From positions 1-5,933 of the forward strand of contig JAJDDL010000450.1 of assembly GCA_029260335.1 (NCBI GenBank): a stretch of 5,933 nucleotides of DNA. The letters run 5' to 3'. The position numbers were made by a program, and so were the translations under genes. The notes beneath the pieces are model-generated. The model was given only the letters and a program-made list of their open reading frames with translations. It did not search any database and was not told the origin of the DNA. Of the stretch, positions 1 to 5,708 are shown one piece after another. The stretch is from Phycisphaerales bacterium. GTDB taxonomy: Bacteria > Planctomycetota > Phycisphaerae > Phycisphaerales > UBA1924. Every line of letters begins with the position of its first letter. The first letter of the stretch is position 1.

Positions 1-28
1 AGCCGCACCAGCGGGTGCCGACCTCACG

Positions 29-54
29 AGCTGGCGTTACTAACTCCGCCAGCT
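29..54. repeat. Inverted repeat, 8-bp stem with 10-base loop
   Basis: The arms at 29-36 (agctggcg) and 47-54 (cgccagct) are perfect reverse complements around a 10-base loop. No T-run follows on either strand, so it is not a textbook Rho-independent terminator. It could still mark the 3' end of a gene lying to the left of the window, because one + frame that is open from base 2 stops at 40-42, inside the loop. With only 13 codons visible, that gene cannot be supported. Confidence 0.35.
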
Positions 55-108
55 GTGACGTTCGCCGCCACCGTTAGCACAATCTGCATGCAATTAAGCA
101 GTTTGCGC

Positions 109-136
109 TTGACATCGCGAACGAGCGTGAGATTAT
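109..136 (+). promoter_or_regulatory. Sigma-70-like promoter with extended -10
   Basis: A perfect TTGACA -35 box lies at 109-114. After a 16-base spacer comes GATTAT at 131-136, which matches TATAAT at 4 of 6 positions and is preceded by TG at 128-129, the extended -10 arrangement. The predicted transcript would start near 143, only about 8 bases before a strong Shine-Dalgarno sequence. That spacing supports a real transcription start. It is a pattern match only, and primary sigma consensus is not equally well defined in every phylum. It could drive both the 9-codon frame at 165-194 and the ATPase gene at 394. Confidence 0.5.
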
Positions 137-145
137 GTGCACGCT
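124..145. promoter_or_regulatory. Dyad around the -10 box, possible operator
   Basis: The arms agcgtg (124-129) and cacgct (140-145) are exact reverse complements separated by 10 bases, and the -10 box lies in that spacer. A dyad centred on a promoter core is the usual placement for a dimeric repressor. No regulator is encoded nearby, and a 6-bp arm can occur by chance, so the role is inferred from position only. Confidence 0.3.
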
Positions 146-150
146 GAATC

Positions 151-158
151 AGGAGGTG
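151..158 (+). promoter_or_regulatory. Strong Shine-Dalgarno sequence before a 9-codon frame
   Basis: AGGAGGTG is complementary over eight bases to the conserved 3' end of bacterial 16S rRNA. It sits 6 bases before the ATG at 165. It is stronger than anything upstream of the ATPase gene itself, which is odd given the tiny frame it serves. Confidence 0.55.
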
Positions 159-164
159 TCCCTT

Positions 165-194
165 ATGCGAAGTAACTCAGGCCCATCTCTCTGA
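165..194 (+). CDS. Possible 9-residue leader peptide
   Basis: This frame reads MRSNSGPSL and ends at TGA (192-194). Support comes from its setting, not its length: a TTGACA promoter with extended -10 just upstream, an 8-base Shine-Dalgarno match at ideal spacing, and a stable hairpin that begins 7 bases after the stop. Together these resemble leader-peptide or attenuation arrangements, and the next gene on this strand is the ATPase at 394. The peptide has three serines with three different codons but no run of one amino acid, so a classical amino-acid attenuator is not obvious. Other possibilities are a remnant of a decayed gene start or a small toxic or signalling peptide. If the TGA were read through, the frame would continue 19 codons to TAA at 252-254. 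Confidence 0.3.
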   Translation: MRSNSGPSL

Positions 195-201
195 CTTGCC
201 A

Positions 202-234
202 CTGCCTTTCCCGGCGTGGCCGGTCGAGAGGCAG
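202..234 (+). ncRNA. Stable bulged RNA hairpin in the leader
   Basis: Bases 202-210 pair with 226-234 (nine pairs, one of them G-U). Bases 211-215 pair with 219-223 (five GC-only pairs) around the loop 216-218, leaving a two-base bulge at 224-225. Fourteen pairs in 33 bases should make a very stable structure. It starts 7 bases after the stop of the 9-codon frame. No U-run follows, so it is more likely a regulatory, stabilising or Rho-assisted element than an intrinsic terminator. No known riboswitch class was recognised. Confidence 0.45.
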
Positions 235-277
235 AATCATTCGAACAAGTTTAATCAAATCCAATGGTGCGCCCTCG

Positions 278-295
278 GTCTGTCATTTCACAGAC
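278..295 (+). repeat. Small hairpin in the ATPase gene leader
   Basis: The arms gtctgt (278-283) and acagac (290-295) are perfect reverse complements around the loop catttc, and can be extended by one G-T wobble pair (277/296). It is modest by itself, but it is the second hairpin between the putative promoter and the ATPase start. It may be part of a folded 5' UTR. Confidence 0.3.
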
Positions 296-334
296 TCCGG
301 CTCACCAATCAGTTCATTTCGTAGCCATGTTCAT

Positions 335-350
335 TCGACGCTTGCGTCGA
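335..350. promoter_or_regulatory. 16-base near-palindrome upstream of the ATPase gene
   Basis: Perfect 7-bp arms (tcgacgc 335-341, gcgtcga 344-350) flank a two-base centre. The tight spacing favours a protein-binding dyad over an RNA hairpin, since a two-base loop is unfavourable. It ends 43 bases before the preferred ATG at 394 and 4 bases before the alternative ATG at 355. A role as an operator is inferred from position. Confidence 0.3.
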
Positions 351-393
351 GGCGATGTCCTGTTGCCATGTTTTTCGATCTGTAGGTATTCCC

Positions 394-1611
394 ATGGACC
401 AGATTCAATCCATACTGAACTCTAATCCCTTCGTCCAGGGTGGCTTGACGCTCATGGTCGCCGGTTGGCTTGGCTATCAGCTTCGGGCGATGCCGACGCG
501 GGTGATCGCGTTCGTGCGATCGCGCCAGACGCGCGTCATCGAGGTCCGCGAGTGCAGCCCACTCTACAACGCGTGGCTGACGATGTTGACCGAGGGCGCG
601 GTGCGTCGCGGCGGGCCGCGGACGATCGAGGTTCGCACGGTCTCAGAAGATGATGAGGATCGGGCCGCGGGCGCAGGGTTCGCGGCCGGGACCGATGACT
701 TCTGGGCACGCGCTTGCGGCAAGTGGTGTCGGGTATCGGTGCGGCGTGAGCCGCCGGCCGGGGCTCCGCGCGGATTCGCCGAGCGGTTCATCATCGAGCT
801 TGAGGTCTTCCGCGCATCTCGGGCGGACCTGGAGAGGATGCTCGCCGAGGCGAAGCGTCGGGCGAACGTGGCTGTGGATCGCCAACTGGTCGACCTGTAC
901 GACAAATGGGGTTCGGCATCAACGGTTGCGCTGCCCAAGCGATCCTCGGCGACTCTGTGCCTGCCTTCGGGGCTCTTCGAGGACGCGGTTTCGCGGATTC
1001 GCAAGTTCCTTGGAGCGCGGGAGCAGTATGAGCTCGTGGGTGTGCCCTGGCGTTACGGCGTGCTCCTGCATGGCCAGCCGGGCACGGGCAAGACCTCGCT
1101 CTCGCACGCGTTGGCTTCGGAGTTGGGCTTGCGGCTGGCGGTAGTGCCGTTGGCGGATCTCAAGAGCGACGAGGAGTTGTTCTCGACGTTCTCGGAGATC
1201 CGGGATGGTTCTATCGTGTTGCTCGAGGATGTGGACTGCGCGTTCGAGGGTCGCAAGAGCGAGGATGTCGAGGGCATCACGTTCGCGGGGTTCTTGAACT
1301 GTATCGACGGGGTTCTGGCGCCGCACAACGGGCGGATCCTGATGATGTCGACCAATCACCCCGAGAAGTTGGATGCGGCGTTGACGCGGCCCGGGCGTGT
1401 CGATCACCGGATTGAGCTTGGGCCTTTGACGCGACAGGCGGCATCGGACTACGTGGATCGGGTGTTCCCGCACGTTGGCTTGCGGCATGAGATTGTGGAT
1501 GAGGTGATGGCGGGAGAGAATCCGACGCCTGCGATTCTGATCAATCGGATTATGCGCGAGAACTGGCGTCGGGATGTTGCATCGAGTGATGTTGTGAGTG
1601 TTGTTTGTTGA
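394..1611 (+). CDS. BCS1-like membrane-anchored AAA ATPase
   Basis: This 405-residue AAA+ ATPase has the layout of the mitochondrial BCS1 family: an N-terminal membrane segment, a BCS1-type middle domain and one AAA module. Residues 13-30 are hydrophobic (FVQGGLTLMVAGWLGYQL). Walker A is GQPGTGKTS (227-235, Lys233). Walker B is SIVLLEDVD (273-281) with acidic residues 278, 279 and 281. The family-like segment FLNCIDGV follows at about 300-307, then sensor-1 Asn321 in STNH, and arginine-finger candidates Arg332 and Arg335 in TRPGR. All ATPase residues are intact. Yeast BCS1 moves the folded Rieske protein across the inner membrane; bacterial relatives have no settled role, so a chaperone or translocase activity at the cytoplasmic membrane is inference. 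The ATG at 394 is preferred over the in-frame ATG at 355 because the BCS1-like sequence begins there; the extra 13 residues (Cys-containing, not family-like) do not look conserved. Its RBS is weak (tagg at 383-386). The gene stands alone and ends just before a terminator. Confidence 0.88.
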   Translation: MDQIQSILNSNPFVQGGLTLMVAGWLGYQLRAMPTRVIAFVRSRQTRVIEVRECSPLYNAWLTMLTEGAVRRGGPRTIEVRTVSEDDEDRAAGAGFAAGTDDFWARACGKWCRVSVRREPPAGAPRGFAERFIIELEVFRASRADLERMLAEAKRRANVAVDRQLVDLYDKWGSASTVALPKRSSATLCLPSGLFEDAVSRIRKFLGAREQYELVGVPWRYGVLLHGQPGTGKTSLSHALASELGLRLAVVPLADLKSDEELFSTFSEIRDGSIVLLEDVDCAFEGRKSEDVEGITFAGFLNCIDGVLAPHNGRILMMSTNHPEKLDAALTRPGRVDHRIELGPLTRQAASDYVDRVFPHVGLRHEIVDEVMAGENPTPAILINRIMRENWRRDVASSDVVSVVC

Positions 1612-1615
1612 GATG

Positions 1616-1644
1616 CCGGGCGGGGAATCCCGCCCGGTTTCTTT
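1616..1644 (+). terminator. Rho-independent terminator of the ATPase gene
   Basis: A perfect 9-bp GC-rich stem (1616-1624 with 1629-1637) with the four-base loop gaat begins 4 bases after the TGA stop. It is followed by tttcttt. On the other strand no T-run follows, so it works in the + direction. Confidence 0.88.
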
Positions 1645-1713
1645 AAGTCTAGGTCAACTGTGACCACGGCACCGGTGCGGGTGAATGTATCGGATGAGTC
1701 GGACGTCAAAGGT

Positions 1714-1733
1714 CCGCGTGCTCACGCACGCGG
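1714..1733 (-). terminator. Possible terminator of the S9 peptidase gene
   Basis: A perfect 8-bp stem (1714-1721 with 1726-1733) with a four-base loop lies 5 bases beyond the TAA stop of the minus-strand peptidase gene. Only a short TTT follows in the minus direction, so intrinsic termination may be weak. Its place right after the stop in a convergent gap supports a 3'-end role. Confidence 0.5.
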
Positions 1734-1738
1734 CTCTG

Positions 1739-3760
1739 TTAGTCGGTCTCGTCGTGCTCCTCGAACCAGCGCAGGATCTCGGCGACCTTGGCCAGCAGAT
1801 GGCTCGGGCGGGCGGCGATGCCGTGGGACGCTTCGGGGATGCGGACCAAGCGTGTGGGGACCTTGCGCAAGCGCAGGGCTTGGTAGTACTGTTCGCTCTC
1901 GCTCATGGGGGTGCGGTAGTCGACCTCGCCCGTGAGGAGCATGGTTGGGGTGAAGACGTTGCCGACGAGGCTCAGCGGCGAGCGATTCCAGTACTGCATC
2001 GGGTCTTCCCAGGGCATGGCGCTGAACCAATAGGTTGGGAAGAAGGTGTACGCGTCGGCGGTGAGCACGAAGCTCAGCCAGTTGATGACGGGCTTGGCGA
2101 CAACCGCGGCTTGGAAGCGGTCGGTCTTGCCAACGATCCAGGCGGTGAGAACGCCGCCGCCGGAGCCGCCGGTGACGAAGAGGCGATCGGGGTCGATGTT
2201 GCCTCGTGCAATCGCGGAATCGGTGATGGCCATGAGATCGTCGTAGTCTTCGCTTGGGTAGTTGTGGTGGATCTCGTTGGCGAAGTCTGCGCCGTAGCTG
2301 GTGGAGCCTCGGGGGTTGGCGTAAAGGACTGCGTAGCCAGCGGCGGCGTAGAGCTGGACCTCGGCGCTGAAGCGCGGGCCGTAGTCGGCGAAGGGGCCGC
2401 CGTGGATTTCGAGGATCATCGGATGGCGGTCATCGGGTTCGTGGTTGGGCGGGAGGACGAGCCAGCCTTCGATGGTGAGGCCGCCGACGGATTCGGCGGT
2501 GATGCGCTCGGCAGTGGGGATTGTCTTGTGCGCCAAGAGATCTTCGTTGAGGTGGGTGCGGACGAGTTCTTCGGGCTCACCCCCGGCGCCGTTGGTTCTG
2601 GCGATGACCAGATCGCCTGGGCGGGTGGGGTCGGTGACGGTGTAGGCGAAGAGGCCATCGGGGCCGATGTCGAATGCGCCGCTGCCGTAGGGCCTGCCGA
2701 GGGTTGTGCCGCCCAGATTGTTGGCGTGGACTTGGATGTTGGCCTGGTTGTCGACGCTTGCGAGATAGCCGATGCCTTGGTCGGAATAGGTGAACCAGAT
2801 GCGCCGGGCGTCGGGTGCGAACTCGAATGTGCCGACCGAGCGATCGAGTTCGGTGGTGAGGTCCTTGGTATTGCCGGAGCGGATATCGAGGATGGAGAGG
2901 ACGCTTGTGTGCGTGCCGAGCATTTGGTCTTCGAAGCCTGTGAAGGCGACGGTGGAGCCGTCGTCTGCGACGGAGGGTGAGCCTTCGACGCCATCGCGGC
3001 TGGTGAGTTGTTCGTGCTCACCGGTTTCAATGTTGAGGCGATAGAGGTCTTGTTCCTGGGGGTCGTACTCGGCGTCTTCGATGGGGTTCATCGCGACGAT
3101 GAGGTTGCCATCGGGGGTCCAGGCGAGTTGGCCGCCGAAGTCGGCGTTGCCATCGGTGACTTGCCTGGGCGTGCCGCCCTCGGCGGGGACGACGAAGACG
3201 TGGGTGGAGCCAGAGTCTGCGAATCCTGCGCCGTCGTTGCGATAGATGATCTCATCGATGATGCGAACGGGGGGCGCCCACTGTGCGCCCTCGGGCTTCT
3301 TGGGGAGAGATGCCGGGGCTGTGGCGTCGGCTTCGATGAACATGCTGAAGGCGATGGTGCTGCCGTCGGGGGACCACTTGGGGCCTCGTGCGCCCGATGG
3401 CAGGCGTGCGACGCGAGCGGTCTGGAGGTTGTCCATGAACATGATGCGCAGTTCGGGGTTGCCTTCGGTTGCGGTCGCGTAGAGCAGGCGATCGCCTGAG
3501 GGGGAGAAGACGGGGTTGGCGGATTGGGTAAGCAGGGGGCGATGGCTTGCATCGTCGAGATCGATCTTCCACAGGCTTGAGAAGAAGCGGTCGGTCATGA
3601 TGTCGGCGCTGACGCGCTGGTAGATGACAGTGTTGCCGTCGGGGGAGATAGCGGGGTTGGTGGCGTATTCGAGTTCGAACACGTCGCGTGGTTGGAAGGT
3701 GTCGTCGGTCTGCGCGAGTGCGGTGCATGCGAGGCCGATGGTCAGATAGATGGGTCTCAT
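1739..3760 (-). CDS. Exported S9-family serine peptidase
   Basis: This 673-residue protein is an S9 prolyl-oligopeptidase-family enzyme of the acylaminoacyl/dipeptidyl-peptidase type, expected to cleave short peptides outside the cytoplasm. The start has a short basic-hydrophobic signal, MRPIYLTIGLACTALAQ, with a likely signal-peptidase I cut after ALA. Cys12 gives a poor lipobox, so lipoprotein sorting is less likely. Residues about 30-400 form a beta-propeller with repeated PD40-like motifs (SPDG 39, SPSG 86, SPDG 130, TPDG 215, GPDG 366). The C-terminal alpha/beta-hydrolase domain from about 430 has the oxyanion motif HGGP (453-456), nucleophile Ser533 in GGSGG, Asp614 in GEVDYRTP and His646 in ASHG, a full triad. 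Length is normal for the family. The frame stays open 32 codons upstream, but the ATG at 3760 has both a strong RBS and the signal peptide. It faces the ATPase gene tail to tail. Peptide scavenging is the likely use; the substrate is unknown. Confidence 0.92.
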   Translation of the reverse strand: MRPIYLTIGLACTALAQTDDTFQPRDVFELEYATNPAISPDGNTVIYQRVSADIMTDRFFSSLWKIDLDDASHRPLLTQSANPVFSPSGDRLLYATATEGNPELRIMFMDNLQTARVARLPSGARGPKWSPDGSTIAFSMFIEADATAPASLPKKPEGAQWAPPVRIIDEIIYRNDGAGFADSGSTHVFVVPAEGGTPRQVTDGNADFGGQLAWTPDGNLIVAMNPIEDAEYDPQEQDLYRLNIETGEHEQLTSRDGVEGSPSVADDGSTVAFTGFEDQMLGTHTSVLSILDIRSGNTKDLTTELDRSVGTFEFAPDARRIWFTYSDQGIGYLASVDNQANIQVHANNLGGTTLGRPYGSGAFDIGPDGLFAYTVTDPTRPGDLVIARTNGAGGEPEELVRTHLNEDLLAHKTIPTAERITAESVGGLTIEGWLVLPPNHEPDDRHPMILEIHGGPFADYGPRFSAEVQLYAAAGYAVLYANPRGSTSYGADFANEIHHNYPSEDYDDLMAITDSAIARGNIDPDRLFVTGGSGGGVLTAWIVGKTDRFQAAVVAKPVINWLSFVLTADAYTFFPTYWFSAMPWEDPMQYWNRSPLSLVGNVFTPTMLLTGEVDYRTPMSESEQYYQALRLRKVPTRLVRIPEASHGIAARPSHLLAKVAEILRWFEEHDETD

Positions 3761-3765
3761 TGGTT

Positions 3766-3772
3766 CCTCCTT
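3766..3772 (-). promoter_or_regulatory. RBS that fixes the S9 peptidase start
   Basis: Read on the minus strand, AAGGAGG lies 5 bases before the ATG at 3760-3758. This strong site selects that ATG over the in-frame ATG at 3856, which would bury the signal peptide. Confidence 0.85.
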
Positions 3773-3870
3773 GGTCGAGGGCCATGGTATCGCGGGTGGG
3801 GCGTTGGACTGGCGGATTTCGGCCGTGGAATGCACATCGATGTCGCGGTCGCTCAACGCTTTGGCCTATA

Positions 3871-3916
3871 GGAATCCCCAGGTGCTGGGTGTTTGACAGG
3901 CGGATTGCGGGATTCC
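3871..3916. repeat. Long-loop inverted repeat
   Basis: The arms ggaatccc (3871-3878) and gggattcc (3909-3916) are exact reverse complements separated by 30 bases. A smaller hairpin, cccag-gtg-ctggg at 3876-3888, overlaps the left arm, so the two folds exclude each other. Read on the minus strand it lies in the possible leader of the peptidase gene, or downstream of the phosphatase gene. Function is unknown. Confidence 0.3.
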
Positions 3917-3982
3917 GGATAGATAACGAAGATCGGCGCGGCGAAGACTGGTTTCGGGTGGCGCGATCAACTCGTTGGATCT

Positions 3983-4028
3983 TGGACGCGATTTGCAGCG
4001 TCCACCTCGCTTGCGCTTCGGGCTCGTA
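3983..4028. repeat. Hairpin plus possible dispersed intergenic repeat
   Basis: A 7-bp hairpin (3983-3989 with 3998-4004, loop of eight) abuts the motif cctcgcttgcgcttcggg, which continues to 4028. Reverse-complemented, the motif translates to YEPEAQAR-like peptides. From memory, such peptides recur in small hypothetical proteins of planctomycete genomes because a short intergenic repeat is mis-called as coding. Only one copy is present in this window, so repetition cannot be shown here. It begins 20 bases past the stop of the phosphatase gene and may also serve as its 3'-end structure. Confidence 0.4.
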
Positions 4029-4047
4029 GAGCATTGGGGATGCCGAA

Positions 4048-5670
4048 TCAGCTGGCTTGAAACTCGACGGAGAGGACTGTTGCGTCGTCTGCCATTTCGA
4101 TGCCGGCAACCAAATCGAAGGCGGCTTGCACGTCTGATGGGCTTGAGGGCTGGTCAGCGATGACCTCGTGGAGTTGTTGGGTGCCGATGGGTTCGTCGTT
4201 GATGCGTTGCTCGATGATGCCGTCGGTGTAGAGGACGATGCGATCGGCGGGCGCGAGTTGCATGTGCTGGAGCGCATAGGGGATCTCGGCGTCGACGCCC
4301 AGTGGGAGGCCAGCGGCGCGATCGACAGGCTCGATGTGTGTGTTGGCGCGGGCGATGAGCCAATGGCCGTGGCCGGCGTCGACGTAGTCCACACGGCCGT
4401 CGGTGTGCAAGTGGCCGGCCCAGAGGGTGACGAAGCTGCCGTCGGTTGGACGGCGAGCGATGAAGGTGTTGGTGCGTTCGACGGCGGAGACGAGGTCTGG
4501 ATCGCGCGTGATCTCGGCGTGGAGGTGGGCCTGGGCCAGGGATGTGAGCAGCGCGGCACCGACGCCGTGGCCCATGGCGTCGCCTATGAGGATGATGACC
4601 GAGCCGTCGGGCTGTGGGTGGATGTCGACGAGATCGCCCGCGACATCGTGCCCGGCGGACATGCGATGGGCGATGCAGAACGGGCCGTGCTCGACGAGTT
4701 CTGCGGGCTCGAGCATGGCGCGCAGGGCGATCGCGCGTTCCATCGCGGCTTGAGTCGCGGCTTGCTCGGCGATGAGTTGCTCGCGTCCGCGGTAGGCCAT
4801 TGCCATGGCGTAGATCTGGGCGATGTCATCGCAGAACGAGGCGGCGTCGCCGATGGGCGACTCGGTGCCGCGAGAGTCGAGATAGATGAGGATCTCGACG
4901 CGTCCGTCGAGCATGACGGGGCTGCAGACCGCCGAGTGGATGGAACTGGAGACGATAGACTCGCTAATGTCTGCGCCCATGGCTTGTTCGTGAAGGACAG
5001 CGGTGTGCCCGGTCGCGGCGGTGGAGACGATGGAGCTTGGGACAGAGAATGCGCCGTCGGTGAGTTCTGCAGAACTCGTGCCATCTCGCGCGAGCGCGAG
5101 GATGAGCGGCGCGTGCTCGGATCCCCTGGGCGGGCGGAGCAATGCGCCGCGGCGGAAGCCGGAGCCTTCGAGCACCGATTCCAGGACCGCGCGTGCAAGC
5201 GAGGTTTCATCTGGGGCGTTGACGAGTCTCTCGATACAGCGCGAGAGGGCCCGCAAGCGGCGCGTGGGTGTGTGGATGGATGCGCCGGCGGTTGCGTGAT
5301 CGCGGAGAACGACGGTGCGCCCGCCGAGCGAGGGTTCGTGGCCCACGCGCAATCGCCAGGGGCCGACGGTGATCTCATCGCCTTGGTGCAGCTCTGCGGA
5401 TTGTTGGAACTGGAGGCGAGCACCGTTGATGAACGTGCCGCCGGTGGAATCGCAATCGGTGATCGTCCAGTGACCGGCGGAACGGACGAGCCGGGCGTGT
5501 TCGCGGCTGACCCATGGATCGGCGAGGTGGTGCGTGCACTCGGGTGAGCGGCCGAGGATTGCCTCGTTGTCGGGGCATTCCAGGACATCGCCGACTTGGG
5601 GGCCGACGCCGGGCGAGCCGGGGCCGTCGATCACGACTAGTCGCAGCGGGTCAGTCACAAGGCAGACCAT
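4048..5670 (-). CDS. FHA / GAF-like / SpoIIE-type PP2C phosphatase
   Basis: This 540-residue cytoplasmic signalling protein has three parts. An FHA domain (about 10-115) carries the phosphothreonine-binding pattern Gly40-Arg41-Ser42, Ser55-Arg56-Glu57-His58 and Asn82-Gly83. A central region (about 138-295) has GAF-like character and probably senses a ligand or partner; this is the least certain assignment. The C-terminal SpoIIE/PP2C module (about 330-537) has AGHDVAGDLVDI (Asp346), IGDAMGHGVGAAL (Asp364), DAGHGH (431-436), YTDGIIEQ (Asp483) and DDATVL (Asp528, Asp529). The metal-binding acids are all present, so it should be active. Relatives dephosphorylate Ser/Thr on STAS-domain anti-sigma antagonists; no such partner is visible here. 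The ATG at 5670 lacks a clear RBS and overlaps a -10-like tatggt; GTG at 5658 is an alternative start that leaves the FHA domain whole. It lies 38 bases after the bactofilin-like gene on the same strand, so cotranscription is likely. Confidence 0.9.
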   Translation of the reverse strand: MVCLVTDPLRLVVIDGPGSPGVGPQVGDVLECPDNEAILGRSPECTHHLADPWVSREHARLVRSAGHWTITDCDSTGGTFINGARLQFQQSAELHQGDEITVGPWRLRVGHEPSLGGRTVVLRDHATAGASIHTPTRRLRALSRCIERLVNAPDETSLARAVLESVLEGSGFRRGALLRPPRGSEHAPLILALARDGTSSAELTDGAFSVPSSIVSTAATGHTAVLHEQAMGADISESIVSSSIHSAVCSPVMLDGRVEILIYLDSRGTESPIGDAASFCDDIAQIYAMAMAYRGREQLIAEQAATQAAMERAIALRAMLEPAELVEHGPFCIAHRMSAGHDVAGDLVDIHPQPDGSVIILIGDAMGHGVGAALLTSLAQAHLHAEITRDPDLVSAVERTNTFIARRPTDGSFVTLWAGHLHTDGRVDYVDAGHGHWLIARANTHIEPVDRAAGLPLGVDAEIPYALQHMQLAPADRIVLYTDGIIEQRINDEPIGTQQLHEVIADQPSSPSDVQAAFDLVAGIEMADDATVLSVEFQAS

Positions 5671-5671
5671 A

Positions 5672-5683
5672 CCAGCGCGCTGG
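5672..5683. promoter_or_regulatory. 12-base perfect palindrome before the phosphatase start
   Basis: The sequence ccagcgcgctgg is its own reverse complement and ends one base before the ATG at 5670. It occupies the place where an RBS would be expected. It may be an operator, a translation-limiting hairpin, or chance in GC-rich DNA. Confidence 0.3.
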
Positions 5684-5708
5684 AGGCGGTGGAAGCCCGC
5701 CCGCGTTG

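Larger units (their letters stand above)
3773..4047. other. Non-coding gap between phosphatase and peptidase genes
   Basis: I see no credible gene here. The stretch holds the inverted repeats listed separately, plus a 10-base palindrome acatcgatgt at 3834-3843. Long frames running through it in the minus direction have Ser/Pro/Arg/Thr-rich translations with no family signal. A promoter for the peptidase gene is expected here, but no minus-strand -35/-10 pair is convincing. A TTGACA at 3895-3900 reads on the + strand, has no good -10 partner and leads into no + gene. Confidence 0.5.

Noticed and set aside
2..42. A + frame that stops at 40-42 and could be the C-terminus of an upstream gene (…GADLTSWRY).
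   Set aside because: Only 13 codons are visible, with no recognisable motif; another + frame is also open from base 1 to 147. Neither can be supported without sequence to the left.
37..80. Integron attC-like site, suggested by gtta and taac motifs around hairpin 29-54.
   Set aside because: The core sequences do not match GTTRRRY/RYYYAAC and no integrase or cassette array is present.
163..240. A 25-codon minus-strand frame starting at 240.
   Set aside because: It has no RBS and no recognisable sequence, and its end overlaps the + strand start at 165.
165..254. Read-through of the TGA at 192-194 to give a 29-codon frame, as for selenocysteine.
   Set aside because: The hairpin follows the TGA, as in bacterial SECIS elements, but the extra 19 codons show no family signal and third-position GC is low for this genome. 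Chance is more likely.
250..255. TTTAAT as a second -10 box for the ATPase gene.
   Set aside because: It matches 5 of 6 positions, but the -35 position falls in the hairpin at 202-234 and has no TTGACA-like sequence.
1685..2980. A 431-codon + frame opposite the S9 peptidase gene.
   Set aside because: Its Gly/Val/Ala/Asp-rich translation has no domain and is the expected antisense shadow of a GC-biased gene. The opposite strand has a full catalytic triad, signal peptide and RBS.
3761..3856. N-terminal extension of the S9 peptidase to the ATG at 3856.
   Set aside because: It would put 32 polar residues before the signal peptide and ignores the strong RBS at 3766-3772.
3895..3925. TTGACA at 3895-3900 as a + strand promoter.
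   Set aside because: No good -10 lies 16-18 bases downstream and no + strand gene follows.
3252..4559. A 435-codon minus frame bridging the phosphatase and peptidase genes.
   Set aside because: It is a frame-shifted shadow of both genes joined through the gap; the translation is Ser/Pro/Thr/Arg-rich without a domain.
4168..5547. A 459-codon + frame opposite the phosphatase gene.
   Set aside because: Same Gly/Val/Asp/Ala-rich shadow composition; the minus strand carries all FHA and PP2C motifs.
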